From: an uncultured Limnohabitans sp.
Lineage (GTDB): Bacteria > Pseudomonadota > Gammaproteobacteria > Burkholderiales > Burkholderiaceae_C
Assembly (NCBI RefSeq): GCF_937889215.1
Contig: NZ_CALBEX010000301.1
Span: 1 to 8,253, forward strand
Direction of reading: 5' to 3'
Length of the DNA: 8,253 bases
Shown here: positions 1-5,705 of the stretch, piece after piece
Layout of the letters: every line of letters starts with the position of its first letter
Position numbering within the stretch: position 1 is the stretch's first letter
The notes under the pieces: model-generated
Database searches by the model: none
The model's input: the letters and a program-made list of their open reading frames with translations, nothing else
What the model was told of the DNA's origin: nothing
Position numbers and translations under genes: made by a program

Positions 1-675
1 GATCGGCAGGCGTTGAGCGGGTTGATGTGGCGCTTTTTGGTTCTGGAAGACGACAGCGTGGACCGTTTCTTGATCCGCGATGCCGATTCGCTGATTTCAA
101 GGCGCGAGGTGGCGGCCATCGAGGCCTGGTTGCAAAGTGACCGGTTTTTCCATTTGATGCGCGATTATTTTTCGCACACCGAACTGCTGTTGGCGGGCAT
201 GTGGGGCGGCTGCGGCGGGGTGTTCAAAAACCTGCGCCAGCAGATGGTGGATTTTGTGACGCAAGGCCAGTATTTGGGCCAGCGGGTGGTGGACCAGCAT
301 TTTCTGCGCATGCACATTTGGCCCACGGTACGCCAGAGCCTGCTTTCGCACGACCCGGTGTTTGGTTTCATGGAGGGGCAGGATTTTCCGCCGCACGAAG
401 CGCAGGACATGGGGCAGGAATTTCATGTGGGCTGCAACCTGTCGAGCAGCAGCATTGGCGCCGAATCGGCCTTGCCCGAGGGCCAACAGGTGGGCTGGAA
501 AATCGTGGATGCGCAGCAGCAGACGATTTGCCAATACACCAGCACGGTGCGCCAGGGCCAATGGCGCGCCGATATTCCGGGCCCCTATGCCAAATTGATC
601 GGCGAGGGCGTTTGGCGCGTGGAGTTGGTGCGTGATGAGGGTGCGCTGAATGGGTGTGCAGTACTTGTCCGCTGA
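1..675 (+). CDS. C-terminal part of an uncharacterised protein, possibly glycosyltransferase-like (5' end outside window)
   Basis: The frame is open from base 1, reading D-R-Q-A-L-S-G-L-M-W-R, and ends at TGA 673-675. The start therefore lies upstream, and the TTG at 13 is only an internal codon. About 224 residues are visible. The first part contains LIRDADS followed by SRREVAAIEAWL, then MRDYFSHTELLLAGMWGG. From memory, a similar arrangement of an RDxDSR-like motif, an 'AAxxxWL' helix and 'HxxxxxxGMWG' occurs in uncharacterised proteobacterial proteins, some carrying TPR or glycosyltransferase-like regions. The Asp-rich DADS would suit metal or nucleotide-sugar binding, but that is inference. 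The last ~80 residues (from GCNLSSSSIG) look beta-rich, with alternating polar and hydrophobic residues. No signal peptide or membrane segment is visible in this part. It converges on the cytochrome operon with a 32-base gap. The coding call is firm; the function is not established. Confidence 0.8.
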   Translation, partial: DRQALSGLMWRFLVLEDDSVDRFLIRDADSLISRREVAAIEAWLQSDRFFHLMRDYFSHTELLLAGMWGGCGGVFKNLRQQMVDFVTQGQYLGQRVVDQHFLRMHIWPTVRQSLLSHDPVFGFMEGQDFPPHEAQDMGQEFHVGCNLSSSSIGAESALPEGQQVGWKIVDAQQQTICQYTSTVRQGQWRADIPGPYAKLIGEGVWRVELVRDEGALNGCAVLVR

Positions 676-683
676 ATCAGCGG
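669..683. repeat. Short inverted repeat over the stop codon of the first gene
   Basis: CCGCTGA-A-TCAGCGG is a perfect 7-base inverted repeat around one central base. As RNA it would form a 5-bp stem with a 5-base loop. It covers the TGA at 673-675 and lies between two convergent genes, where a shared terminator would be expected. No T-run follows on either strand, so it does not qualify as a standard intrinsic terminator. It may be chance. Confidence 0.3.
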
Positions 684-707
684 GCAAAGGTCCCAGTGGA
701 TGGCTGC

Positions 708-2039
708 TCAACCGCCTTGCGCAGCTCGTATTCGGTTGACTTGCAAGGGCGTGACTTCGTTGGCCTGGTTGCCCCATTGGCTGCGCAGGTGGGTCAGCAC
801 GGCGGCGATGTCTTTGTCGTGCAATTCCAGCACCGCAGGCGGCATGCCGAATGGCCTGGGGTGGCCACGCGTGACGGGGCCGTAGCCGCCGTAGAGCACC
901 AATTGCACCAGGTTGGTCGGGTCTTGCAACAACACAGCACGGTTGCCCGCTAAGGCGGGGTAGGCCACTTCACCAGAGGCGGTTTTGATGCCTTCACCTC
1001 GCTCGCCGTGGCACTGCTGGCATTGGCGTTCATAGACCTGCGCACCCTGTTCGGCCACGCGCAAGTGGATGCGCGGGGGCTGGGCCGCCTTGAGAGGCGG
1101 TTGGGTTGCGTTGCGTGCGCGCGACTGCAAGTACACCGCCATGGCTTGCAGGTCGGCTTCGCTCAGGTGCTGAAGGCTGTGCTGCACCACCTCGCCCATG
1201 GGGCCGCTGGTTTGTGCCGTGTCTGAAGCGCCGGTGCGCAGCAGGCGCACGATCTCGGGCAAGGGCGTGCTGACCAGCCCGCTTTCGGCGTCGCGGGTCA
1301 GGTTGGGCGCATACCAGTTCAGCACGGGCATCAGGCCGCCGGACAAGTCGTCGACCGCGCCGGTGGCCCCCAAGACGTTGCGTTGACTGTGGCAAGCGGC
1401 GCAATGGCCTAGGCCTTGCACCAGGTAAGCGCCCCGGTTCCATTCGGCGTTTTGCGCCTGGTCAGGCTGAAAGGGGCTGGGCTCAAAAAACAGGCTGCGC
1501 CAAACCGCCAGCGCGGGCTGCGTGCCCACGGGCCAGACCAAAGTGTGGTCCGGCTGGGCCTGCACCACCGGGGGCAGGGTCTTGAGCCAAGCCAAGATGG
1601 CATCGCTGTCTTCGCGCGTGACGACGCTGGTGTGGTTGTACGGAAAAGCCGGGATCAGCAAGCGTCCATCTTTGGACCGCCCGAGGTGCATCGCTTGCCA
1701 GAAGTCCTGGGGGCTCCAGCGGCCCAGGCCAGTTTCGGGGTCGGGCGTGAGGTTGCTGCTGAACACGCCGCCAAATGGGGTGTCGATGCGGCGTCCGCCT
1801 GCCAAGGGGGTGCCCCCGCGTGGGGTGTGACAGGCCATGCAGTTGCCAGCCAGCGCCAAGTAGCGGCCGTGTTCGATCTGGGCTTCGGTGGCTGGAGCTG
1901 CGAGGGTCGTGTGGTCGGGTTGTGGCCCCAGCAGATCGCCCCAGTTGTCCCACACCACGCCCAAAGCCAGCACCAGCAGGCTGGTCAAGCTGACCCAGCC
2001 CAGGCGTTTGATCGGGTGCATCTGCAAGATGTTTTTCAT
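708..2039 (-). CDS. Triheme membrane-anchored cytochrome c (alcohol/aldehyde dehydrogenase cytochrome-subunit type)
   Basis: This 443-residue protein has three CxxCH heme-binding sites: CMACH at 67-71, CAACH at 213-217 and CQQCH at 340-344. The three cytochrome c domains in tandem match the cytochrome subunit of membrane-bound alcohol, sugar and molybdo-aldehyde dehydrogenases (AdhB-like). That subunit passes electrons from a periplasmic dehydrogenase to ubiquinone or an oxidase. A hydrophobic segment at about residues 14-30, after KR, looks like an uncleaved signal anchor or signal peptide, so the hemes should face the periplasm. Likely axial methionines are M281 (SGPMGE) and M399 (FGMPP). 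The first domain reads PAFPY where many relatives have PAMPY. The ATG at 2039-2037 overlaps the TGA of the cytochrome c4-like gene (ATGA). A GGAG at 2050-2047 sits 7 bases before it, which fixes the start and suggests translational coupling. No dehydrogenase gene is adjacent. The family is clear; the electron donor is unknown. Confidence 0.9.
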   Translation of the reverse strand: MKNILQMHPIKRLGWVSLTSLLVLALGVVWDNWGDLLGPQPDHTTLAAPATEAQIEHGRYLALAGNCMACHTPRGGTPLAGGRRIDTPFGGVFSSNLTPDPETGLGRWSPQDFWQAMHLGRSKDGRLLIPAFPYNHTSVVTREDSDAILAWLKTLPPVVQAQPDHTLVWPVGTQPALAVWRSLFFEPSPFQPDQAQNAEWNRGAYLVQGLGHCAACHSQRNVLGATGAVDDLSGGLMPVLNWYAPNLTRDAESGLVSTPLPEIVRLLRTGASDTAQTSGPMGEVVQHSLQHLSEADLQAMAVYLQSRARNATQPPLKAAQPPRIHLRVAEQGAQVYERQCQQCHGERGEGIKTASGEVAYPALAGNRAVLLQDPTNLVQLVLYGGYGPVTRGHPRPFGMPPAVLELHDKDIAAVLTHLRSQWGNQANEVTPLQVNRIRAAQGG

Positions 2040-2899
2040 GGCCGCTCTCCCCGCTTGGCTTCGGATGTGGGCATCAGTTCGGGCGCACTGCCGCAGCGCA
2101 AGGCCTCGGGCAAGGGTGGCCCTGCCGGCGCTTTCTCAGCCGGGTGGGTGTCGTTCGGCAGGGGCTGGCGGGCGAGCCAGCTGGACACGGCGATCAGGTC
2201 TTGCGCGGGCATGCGCCGGACGATTTCGGCCATGCAGTCGGGGGCATGGGCGCGGCGTTGTCCGGTTTGCCACGCCCCGAGTTGGGCGTTGAGGTAGTCC
2301 AAGGGCAAGCCCAGCAGGCCGGGCACATTGGGTTGCACGCCGGTTAGGCGCACGCCGTGGCATTGGGTGCAGGCGGGCAAGCCTCGGGTGGCGTCGCCTT
2401 GCGTGACGAGTTGCTGTCCTTTGGCCAGGCGTTCGGCTGAGATGGCGTTGTCTGCCTTGGGGCTGGGGTAGGGGAGTTTGAGGCTGGCAAAGTACTGCGC
2501 CATCTCGCTCATGTAATCGTCACTCAGCGGGTCGACCAGGCGGGCCATGAGTTCGTAATGGCGTCGGCCTTGTGCAAAGTTGCGCAGCTGGTTGTGCAGG
2601 TATCCGGCCGGTTTGCCTGCCAAGCGCGGGTAGTAACCGTCTGGACCGGCGCGGCCTTGATCGCCATGGCAAGCGGTGCAGGCTCGGGTGCGGTCGGCCA
2701 TGTCGTCGGCAAAACGGGTGGGGGTGGTCTGGGCAGGGGCTTGGGCGTTGAGCGGGCCCGTGCAGAAGGCGACAGCGGCCCAAAGCAGGCCCTTGACAAA
2801 CCACACGGTGGGCTGACACAAACGGGCCAGGGTGGGGGGTGGCAGGGGGGCTTGGGCCTTGGGCGCGGCAAAATTCTGACAGCTGTAAAACATCCTCAT
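2036..2899 (-). CDS. Diheme cytochrome c4-like protein
   Basis: The frame gives 287 residues with two heme sites, CTACH at 74-78 and CTQCH at 177-181. Each is followed by c4-type spacing to a probable axial Met: M118 in YELMARLVDPLSDD and M223 in DCMAEIVRRMPAQD. Two similar halves with CxxCHG and YxxxQLxxxxxGxR segments are typical of cytochrome c4, a periplasmic electron carrier. The start is uncertain. The ATG at 2899 gives a 31-residue Pro/Ala-rich leader with two cysteines before the signal-like stretch VWFVKGLLWAAVAF...LNAQA. A GTG at 2806-2804 (codon 32) would put the signal peptide at the N-terminus and give a 256-residue protein, closer to the usual ~200. Neither start has a convincing Shine-Dalgarno. 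This is the first gene of a two-gene operon and is divergent from the GNAT gene. The C-terminal ~40 residues after the second domain are a low-complexity Pro/Ala tail with no recognised function. Confidence 0.88.
   Translation of the reverse strand: MRMFYSCQNFAAPKAQAPLPPPTLARLCQPTVWFVKGLLWAAVAFCTGPLNAQAPAQTTPTRFADDMADRTRACTACHGDQGRAGPDGYYPRLAGKPAGYLHNQLRNFAQGRRHYELMARLVDPLSDDYMSEMAQYFASLKLPYPSPKADNAISAERLAKGQQLVTQGDATRGLPACTQCHGVRLTGVQPNVPGLLGLPLDYLNAQLGAWQTGQRRAHAPDCMAEIVRRMPAQDLIAVSSWLARQPLPNDTHPAEKAPAGPPLPEALRCGSAPELMPTSEAKRGERP
2047..2050 (-). promoter_or_regulatory. Ribosome binding site of the triheme cytochrome gene
   Basis: GGAG on the minus strand lies 7 bases before the ATG at 2039-2037, inside the end of the upstream cytochrome gene. 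With the ATGA overlap, it supports both this start and co-translation of the two cytochromes. Confidence 0.7.
2879..2886. promoter_or_regulatory. ACAGCTGT palindrome in the cytochrome/GNAT divergent region
   Basis: A perfect 8-base palindrome lies in an AT-richer setting (TTCTG before, AAAAC after). It is inside the cytochrome coding region if the ATG at 2899 is used, but in the 5' leader if translation starts at the GTG at 2806. It could be an operator half-shared by the divergent genes. No regulator family is assigned, and chance occurrence is possible. Confidence 0.2.
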
Positions 2900-2919
2900 T
2901 CGATGAAGATAACCGATGC

Positions 2920-2930
2920 GGCGACAATGA
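2920..2930 (+). promoter_or_regulatory. GGCGACAATGA element, possible -10 region upstream of the GNAT gene
   Basis: This 11-base string is identical to one at 4942-4952 upstream of rsuA, and both are oriented toward a + strand gene. GACAAT matches the -10 consensus TATAAT at 4 of 6 positions. No good -35 at 17±1 bases is visible, so the promoter call is weak. It lies 62 bases before the GNAT start. Confidence 0.3.
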
Positions 2931-2992
2931 CGGGTTTTGCGCAGAAAGCCCTGTGGTCAAACTGCGTTGTTTTTTCTTTATCTGTTCACGCC

Positions 2993-3511
2993 ATGTCCGA
3001 TATCCAAGTCCGATTTGCCACCCTCCAAGACGCGCCTGCTGTGGCTGCTTTGCATGTGAGCGCCTGCCGCGCCGCCTACGCAGGCCAAGTGCCCGATGCC
3101 CATTGGGACGCCACGCCCATGCCCAAACGCGTGTCGTTCTGGAAAGAGGCCATTGAGTACGGCGAGCCGCAAGTCATTGTGGCCACCGTGGGCCAGGCGA
3201 TCGTGGGTTTTGTGGGCTTTGACCGCTCGCGCGACCCCAAATCCAAAAACACCACGGGCGAGATCTGGGCCATCTACGCTGCGCCCGACCGCATTGGCCA
3301 AGGCGTTGGTCTGGCCCTGTGGGACGCTGCCCGCGAAGGCTTGGAAGACGAGGACTGCACCGAAGTGACGGTCTGGCTGCCGCTGTTGCACGAGCGCACT
3401 TTGCGCTTTCACGACTTGGCCGGCTTCAAGCGTGAAATGAACACTGCCCGCACCGTGCCCCTGGGCGGCGTTAAGGTTGAAGAAGTTCGCCTCAAGCGCA
3501 AGCTCGGCTGA
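2993..3511 (+). CDS. GNAT-family N-acetyltransferase
   Basis: The product is a 172-residue single-domain protein of usual GNAT length. The acetyl-CoA binding motif A is at about 90-109, with the beta-4 strand EIWAIYAAP followed by the pyrophosphate loop RIGQGVG (family pattern Q/RxxGxG/A). The N-terminal VRFATLQDAPAVAALH is the typical strand-helix opening, and LRFHDLAGFKRE at 137-148 fits the C-terminal 'FYxxxGF' segment. GNAT enzymes transfer an acetyl group from acetyl-CoA to an amine on a small molecule, peptide or protein. The substrate cannot be read from sequence, and no signal peptide is present, so it is cytoplasmic. I chose the ATG at 2993 because the protein then begins directly at the domain. 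The frame is open far upstream only because it lies opposite the cytochrome gene. No Shine-Dalgarno is seen; a 10-base T/C run lies at 2970-2979. dusC follows 28 bases downstream, so co-transcription is likely. Confidence 0.88.
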   Translation: MSDIQVRFATLQDAPAVAALHVSACRAAYAGQVPDAHWDATPMPKRVSFWKEAIEYGEPQVIVATVGQAIVGFVGFDRSRDPKSKNTTGEIWAIYAAPDRIGQGVGLALWDAAREGLEDEDCTEVTVWLPLLHERTLRFHDLAGFKREMNTARTVPLGGVKVEEVRLKRKLG

Positions 3512-3539
3512 ACCGACGGCCCCACTGTTCAGGCCCACC

Positions 3540-4592
3540 ATGCACATCATGCTGGCCCCCATGGAGGGGCTGCTCGACCACACGCTGCGCGATGTGCTCA
3601 CGCGCGTGGGCGGGGTGCACGAGTGCGTGTCCGAATTCATCCGCGTGACCAACACGGTCTTGCCGCGCCGCGCTTTCATTCGGGTCGCTCCCGAGTTGCT
3701 CAACCGCAGCCGCACGAAGGCCGGCGTGCCGGTCAAGGTGCAGCTGCTGGGCTCTGACCCGGTGTGCCTGGCCGACAACGCGGCGGCTCTGGCCGAGCTC
3801 CAGCCGCATGGCATTGATCTGAACTTTGGGTGTCCGGCCAAAACCGTGAACCAGCACCGGGGCGGTGCCGTGTTGCTGGACGAGCCCGAACTGGTGGGTC
3901 AGATCGTGGCGGCGGTGCGCCGGGCGGTGCCAGCGCACATTCCGGTCTCGGCCAAGATGCGCCTGGGCTACAACGACGACAGCCGCGCCGAGGACTGTGC
4001 CCAAGCCATCGAGGCGGCCGGGGCCAGCGAGCTGGTGGTACACGCCCGCACAAAGGCCCACGGTTACCGCCCGCCCGCTTATTGGGACCGCATTGCCGAC
4101 TTGCGCCAGCATGTGCGTTTGCCCATCGTGGCCAATGGCGAAATCTGGACGGTGGCCGACGCGCTGCGTTGCCGCGAAGTGACGGGCTGCGACCGCCTGA
4201 TGATCGGGCGCGGCATGGTCACCGACCCCGGGCTGGCGCTGGCCATTGCGCACCAGCTGGCCACTGGGCAAGGCCGCGCACAGGGGCAGGGTGTGCCTTG
4301 GTCCACTTTGGTGGCTTTGATGCAAGTGTTCTGGCTGGGCGTGAGTGCGCGTGTGGCCACCCGGCACCGGGCAGGGCGGCTCAAGCAGTGGCTCAACTTC
4401 ATGCGCCGCGTTTACCCTGAGGCCCAGCAGGCCTTTGATGAGCTGCGCTTGGTGCACGATGCCGGTCACATTGACCGTTGGTTGGCTGCTCAAATGGCCC
4501 AAACTGTGGCGCTGGATGGAGGCATGGTTTTGGGCCTGGGCGAACCGCAGGCCAAGGTCTCCACGGAGGCTGCCTGCGGGGCCCTGGGTTGA
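3540..4592 (+). CDS. dusC: tRNA-dihydrouridine(16) synthase DusC
   Basis: This FMN- and NADPH-dependent enzyme reduces uridine to dihydrouridine in the D-loop of tRNA; E. coli DusC acts at U16. The protein has 350 residues. MLAPMEGLLD at 4-13 is the N-terminal FMN-barrel signature. NFGCPAKTVNQHRGG at 95-109 holds the catalytic Cys98, the same number as in E. coli DusC from memory. AKMRLGYND and VVHARTKAHGYRPP carry the conserved Lys and His. ANGEIW and MIGRGMVTDP form the phosphate-binding end. The 'GEIW' and 'TKxxGYRP' wording favours DusC over DusA or DusB. The protein is somewhat longer than E. coli DusC (about 315), with the extra length mainly at the C-terminal end. The start at 3540 puts MHIMLAPMEG at the N-terminus; in-frame TTG 3477 would overlap the GNAT gene and add an atypical leader. 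A weak AGG precedes the ATG. Confidence 0.95.
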   Translation: MHIMLAPMEGLLDHTLRDVLTRVGGVHECVSEFIRVTNTVLPRRAFIRVAPELLNRSRTKAGVPVKVQLLGSDPVCLADNAAALAELQPHGIDLNFGCPAKTVNQHRGGAVLLDEPELVGQIVAAVRRAVPAHIPVSAKMRLGYNDDSRAEDCAQAIEAAGASELVVHARTKAHGYRPPAYWDRIADLRQHVRLPIVANGEIWTVADALRCREVTGCDRLMIGRGMVTDPGLALAIAHQLATGQGRAQGQGVPWSTLVALMQVFWLGVSARVATRHRAGRLKQWLNFMRRVYPEAQQAFDELRLVHDAGHIDRWLAAQMAQTVALDGGMVLGLGEPQAKVSTEAACGALG

Positions 4593-4619
4593 GCTGAGGG
4601 CTTCGCCTGGCGGCGCTCT

Positions 4620-4904
4620 TCAATGCGACGCGATGGCGGGGTGCGCACGGGCCTTTTCGGCCCACAGCACCAAATTGTCCAGCAAATCTTTTTGGCTGAA
4701 CGAGCAGCTTTCCTCGCTGAACAAAGCGCTGGCTTCGATGCGGTCAAGCAAGGGGCCCAAAACCTCACCAAATCGCACAGGCAGCGGCAATGTGGCCGCC
4801 TCGCTGCGCCACAGCTGAATCATCTCGGTTTGAGGCAGCACGCCTGCCCGGCAGTTGGCCAGTGCTGTGGTCATGCGGGTGAGGGTGTCAAGGGCTGAAT
4901 TCAT
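4620..4904 (-). CDS. Small uncharacterised protein, 94 residues
   Basis: I do not recognise this protein. It reads as a mostly helical soluble protein with no signal peptide, membrane segment, cysteine pair motif or nucleic-acid-binding motif. Visible stretches include MNSALDTLTRMTTALANCRA, VRFGEVLGPLLDRIEAS and DLLDNLVLWAEKARAHP, which look like amphipathic helices. The start at 4904-4902 is supported by AGGAAG at 4919-4914, nine bases before it. An in-frame ATG at 4913 has that motif touching it, so it is less likely. The frame stays open far upstream only because it lies opposite rsuA. The stop at 4622-4620 is 27 bases from the convergent dusC stop, and 54 bases separate its start from rsuA, which is divergent. 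The good ribosome binding site and tight fit between neighbours support a real gene. Function is unknown; a role linked to RNA modification would be guesswork from position. Confidence 0.72.
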   Translation of the reverse strand: MNSALDTLTRMTTALANCRAGVLPQTEMIQLWRSEAATLPLPVRFGEVLGPLLDRIEASALFSEESCSFSQKDLLDNLVLWAEKARAHPAIASH

Positions 4905-4913
4905 GGGCCACAT

Positions 4914-4919
4914 CTTCCT
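4914..4919 (-). promoter_or_regulatory. Ribosome binding site of the 94-residue gene
   Basis: AGGAAG on the minus strand is nine bases before the ATG at 4904-4902. It touches the alternative ATG at 4913, which is too close to serve it. This decides the start in favour of 4904. Confidence 0.6.
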
Positions 4920-4941
4920 GCAAGGTTTGGGCGGTTTTCGA

Positions 4942-4952
4942 GGCGACAATGA
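4942..4952 (+). promoter_or_regulatory. GGCGACAATGA element, possible -10 region of rsuA
   Basis: This is the second copy of the 11-base string found at 2920-2930. If GACAAT (4945-4950) is a -10 hexamer, transcription would begin near 4957, two bases before the first rsuA ATG (4959) and 26 before the second (4983). No convincing -35 is visible. The whole divergent gap is only 54 bases, so promoters for both genes must fit here or extend into coding sequence. Confidence 0.3.
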
Positions 4953-4958
4953 TGCCCC

Positions 4959-5705
4959 ATGAAAGCCAAAACTCACAAACCCATGCGCCTGGAAGATATT
5001 TTGTTCAGCCAGGGCTTTGGCACCCGCCGCGTCTGTGCCGGTCTTGTTCAGCAAGGCCATGTGCAGGTGCAGGGTGAAACCATCACCGATTCGGGCCAAT
5101 TCTTTGACACTGAAGGCCTGCACTTCAATGTGCAAGGCACCGACTGGCCTTTCCAAGCCTTGGCCTATGTGCTGCTGCACAAGCCGGCAGGCACAGAGTG
5201 CTCGCAAAAGCCTTCGACTTGGCCCAGCATTTACACCTTGCTGCCCGCGCCCTTGCGTCAGCGCCCGCAAAAAGCAGCGGTGCAAGGCGTGCAGGCGGTG
5301 GGTCGGCTCGATCAAGACACCACGGGCTTGTTGCTGCTCACCGATGACGGCAAGTTCATTCACAAAATGAGCTCGCCCAAGCACCATGTGCCCAAGGTCT
5401 ACGAGGTCACCACCAAGCACCCGATCACCCCCGAGATGGTGGACAAACTCTTGACGGGCGTGGTGCTGGACGATGACCCTCAAGCCGTGCGGGCCGCGGC
5501 ATGCGAGGCTGTGAGTGAGCTGCATTTGAAGCTGACGCTGACCGAAGGCAAATACCACCAGGTCAAACGCATGTTGGCGGCCGTGGGAAACCGGGTTGAA
5601 GGCCTTCACCGCTCACAAATTGGCGGCTTGACCTTGGCGGACGATCTGGCACCCGGCCAATGGCGCTGGTTGACCGAGGGCGACTTGGCCTTGCTCAAAC
5701 CCTGA
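4959..5705 (+). CDS. rsuA: 16S rRNA pseudouridine(516) synthase RsuA
   Basis: The enzyme converts uridine 516 of 16S rRNA to pseudouridine; it needs no cofactor and acts on the small-subunit precursor. The 248-residue protein has an N-terminal S4-like RNA-binding region (about 9-56). The catalytic domain starts at YVLLHKPAGTECS. GRLDQDTTGLLLLTDDG at 115-131 contains the catalytic Asp118. HKMSSPKHHVPKVYEV and EGKYHQVKRMLAAVGN are the other family motifs, followed by LHRSQIGGLTLADDLAPGQWRWLT. These align closely with E. coli RsuA as I remember it, more so than with RluB, RluE or RluF. The E. coli protein begins MRLDKF, which lines up with MRLED at residue 9 here, so the ATG at 4983 is a real alternative start (240 residues). 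Neither start has a clear Shine-Dalgarno. The stop overlaps the convergent hydrolase gene by 11 bases. Confidence 0.93.
   Translation: MKAKTHKPMRLEDILFSQGFGTRRVCAGLVQQGHVQVQGETITDSGQFFDTEGLHFNVQGTDWPFQALAYVLLHKPAGTECSQKPSTWPSIYTLLPAPLRQRPQKAAVQGVQAVGRLDQDTTGLLLLTDDGKFIHKMSSPKHHVPKVYEVTTKHPITPEMVDKLLTGVVLDDDPQAVRAAACEAVSELHLKLTLTEGKYHQVKRMLAAVGNRVEGLHRSQIGGLTLADDLAPGQWRWLTEGDLALLKP

Noticed and set aside
1416..2297. Long + strand open frame opposite the cytochrome genes (293 codons)
   Set aside because: High-GC shadow frame opposite genes with five verified CxxCH motifs; no recognisable domain.
2932..2960. Minus-strand promoter with -35 TTGACC (2960-2955) for the cytochrome operon
   Set aside because: The -35 is good, but the sequence at 16-18 bases spacing (AAACCC and neighbours) does not resemble a -10.
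2558..2992. Upstream extension of the GNAT reading frame
   Set aside because: The extra 145 residues run opposite the cytochrome c4-like coding region and match nothing; the GNAT domain begins at ATG 2993.
3477..3539. Extended dusC start at TTG 3477
   Set aside because: It would add 21 atypical residues and overlap the GNAT gene; ATG 3540 puts the MHIMLAPMEG signature at the N-terminus and Cys98 in the family position.
3492..4502. Long minus-strand open frame opposite dusC (336 codons)
   Set aside because: His/Gln/Arg-rich shadow of dusC with no domain features; dusC motifs are decisive on the + strand.
4593..4619. Terminator between dusC and the 94-residue gene
   Set aside because: Only a 3-bp GGC-TTC-GCC stem and weak outer pairing are present, with no T-run.
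4905..5609. Upstream extension of the 94-residue gene's frame on the minus strand
   Set aside because: It lies entirely opposite rsuA, whose catalytic motifs are unmistakable; the ribosome binding site at 4914-4919 supports the start at 4904.
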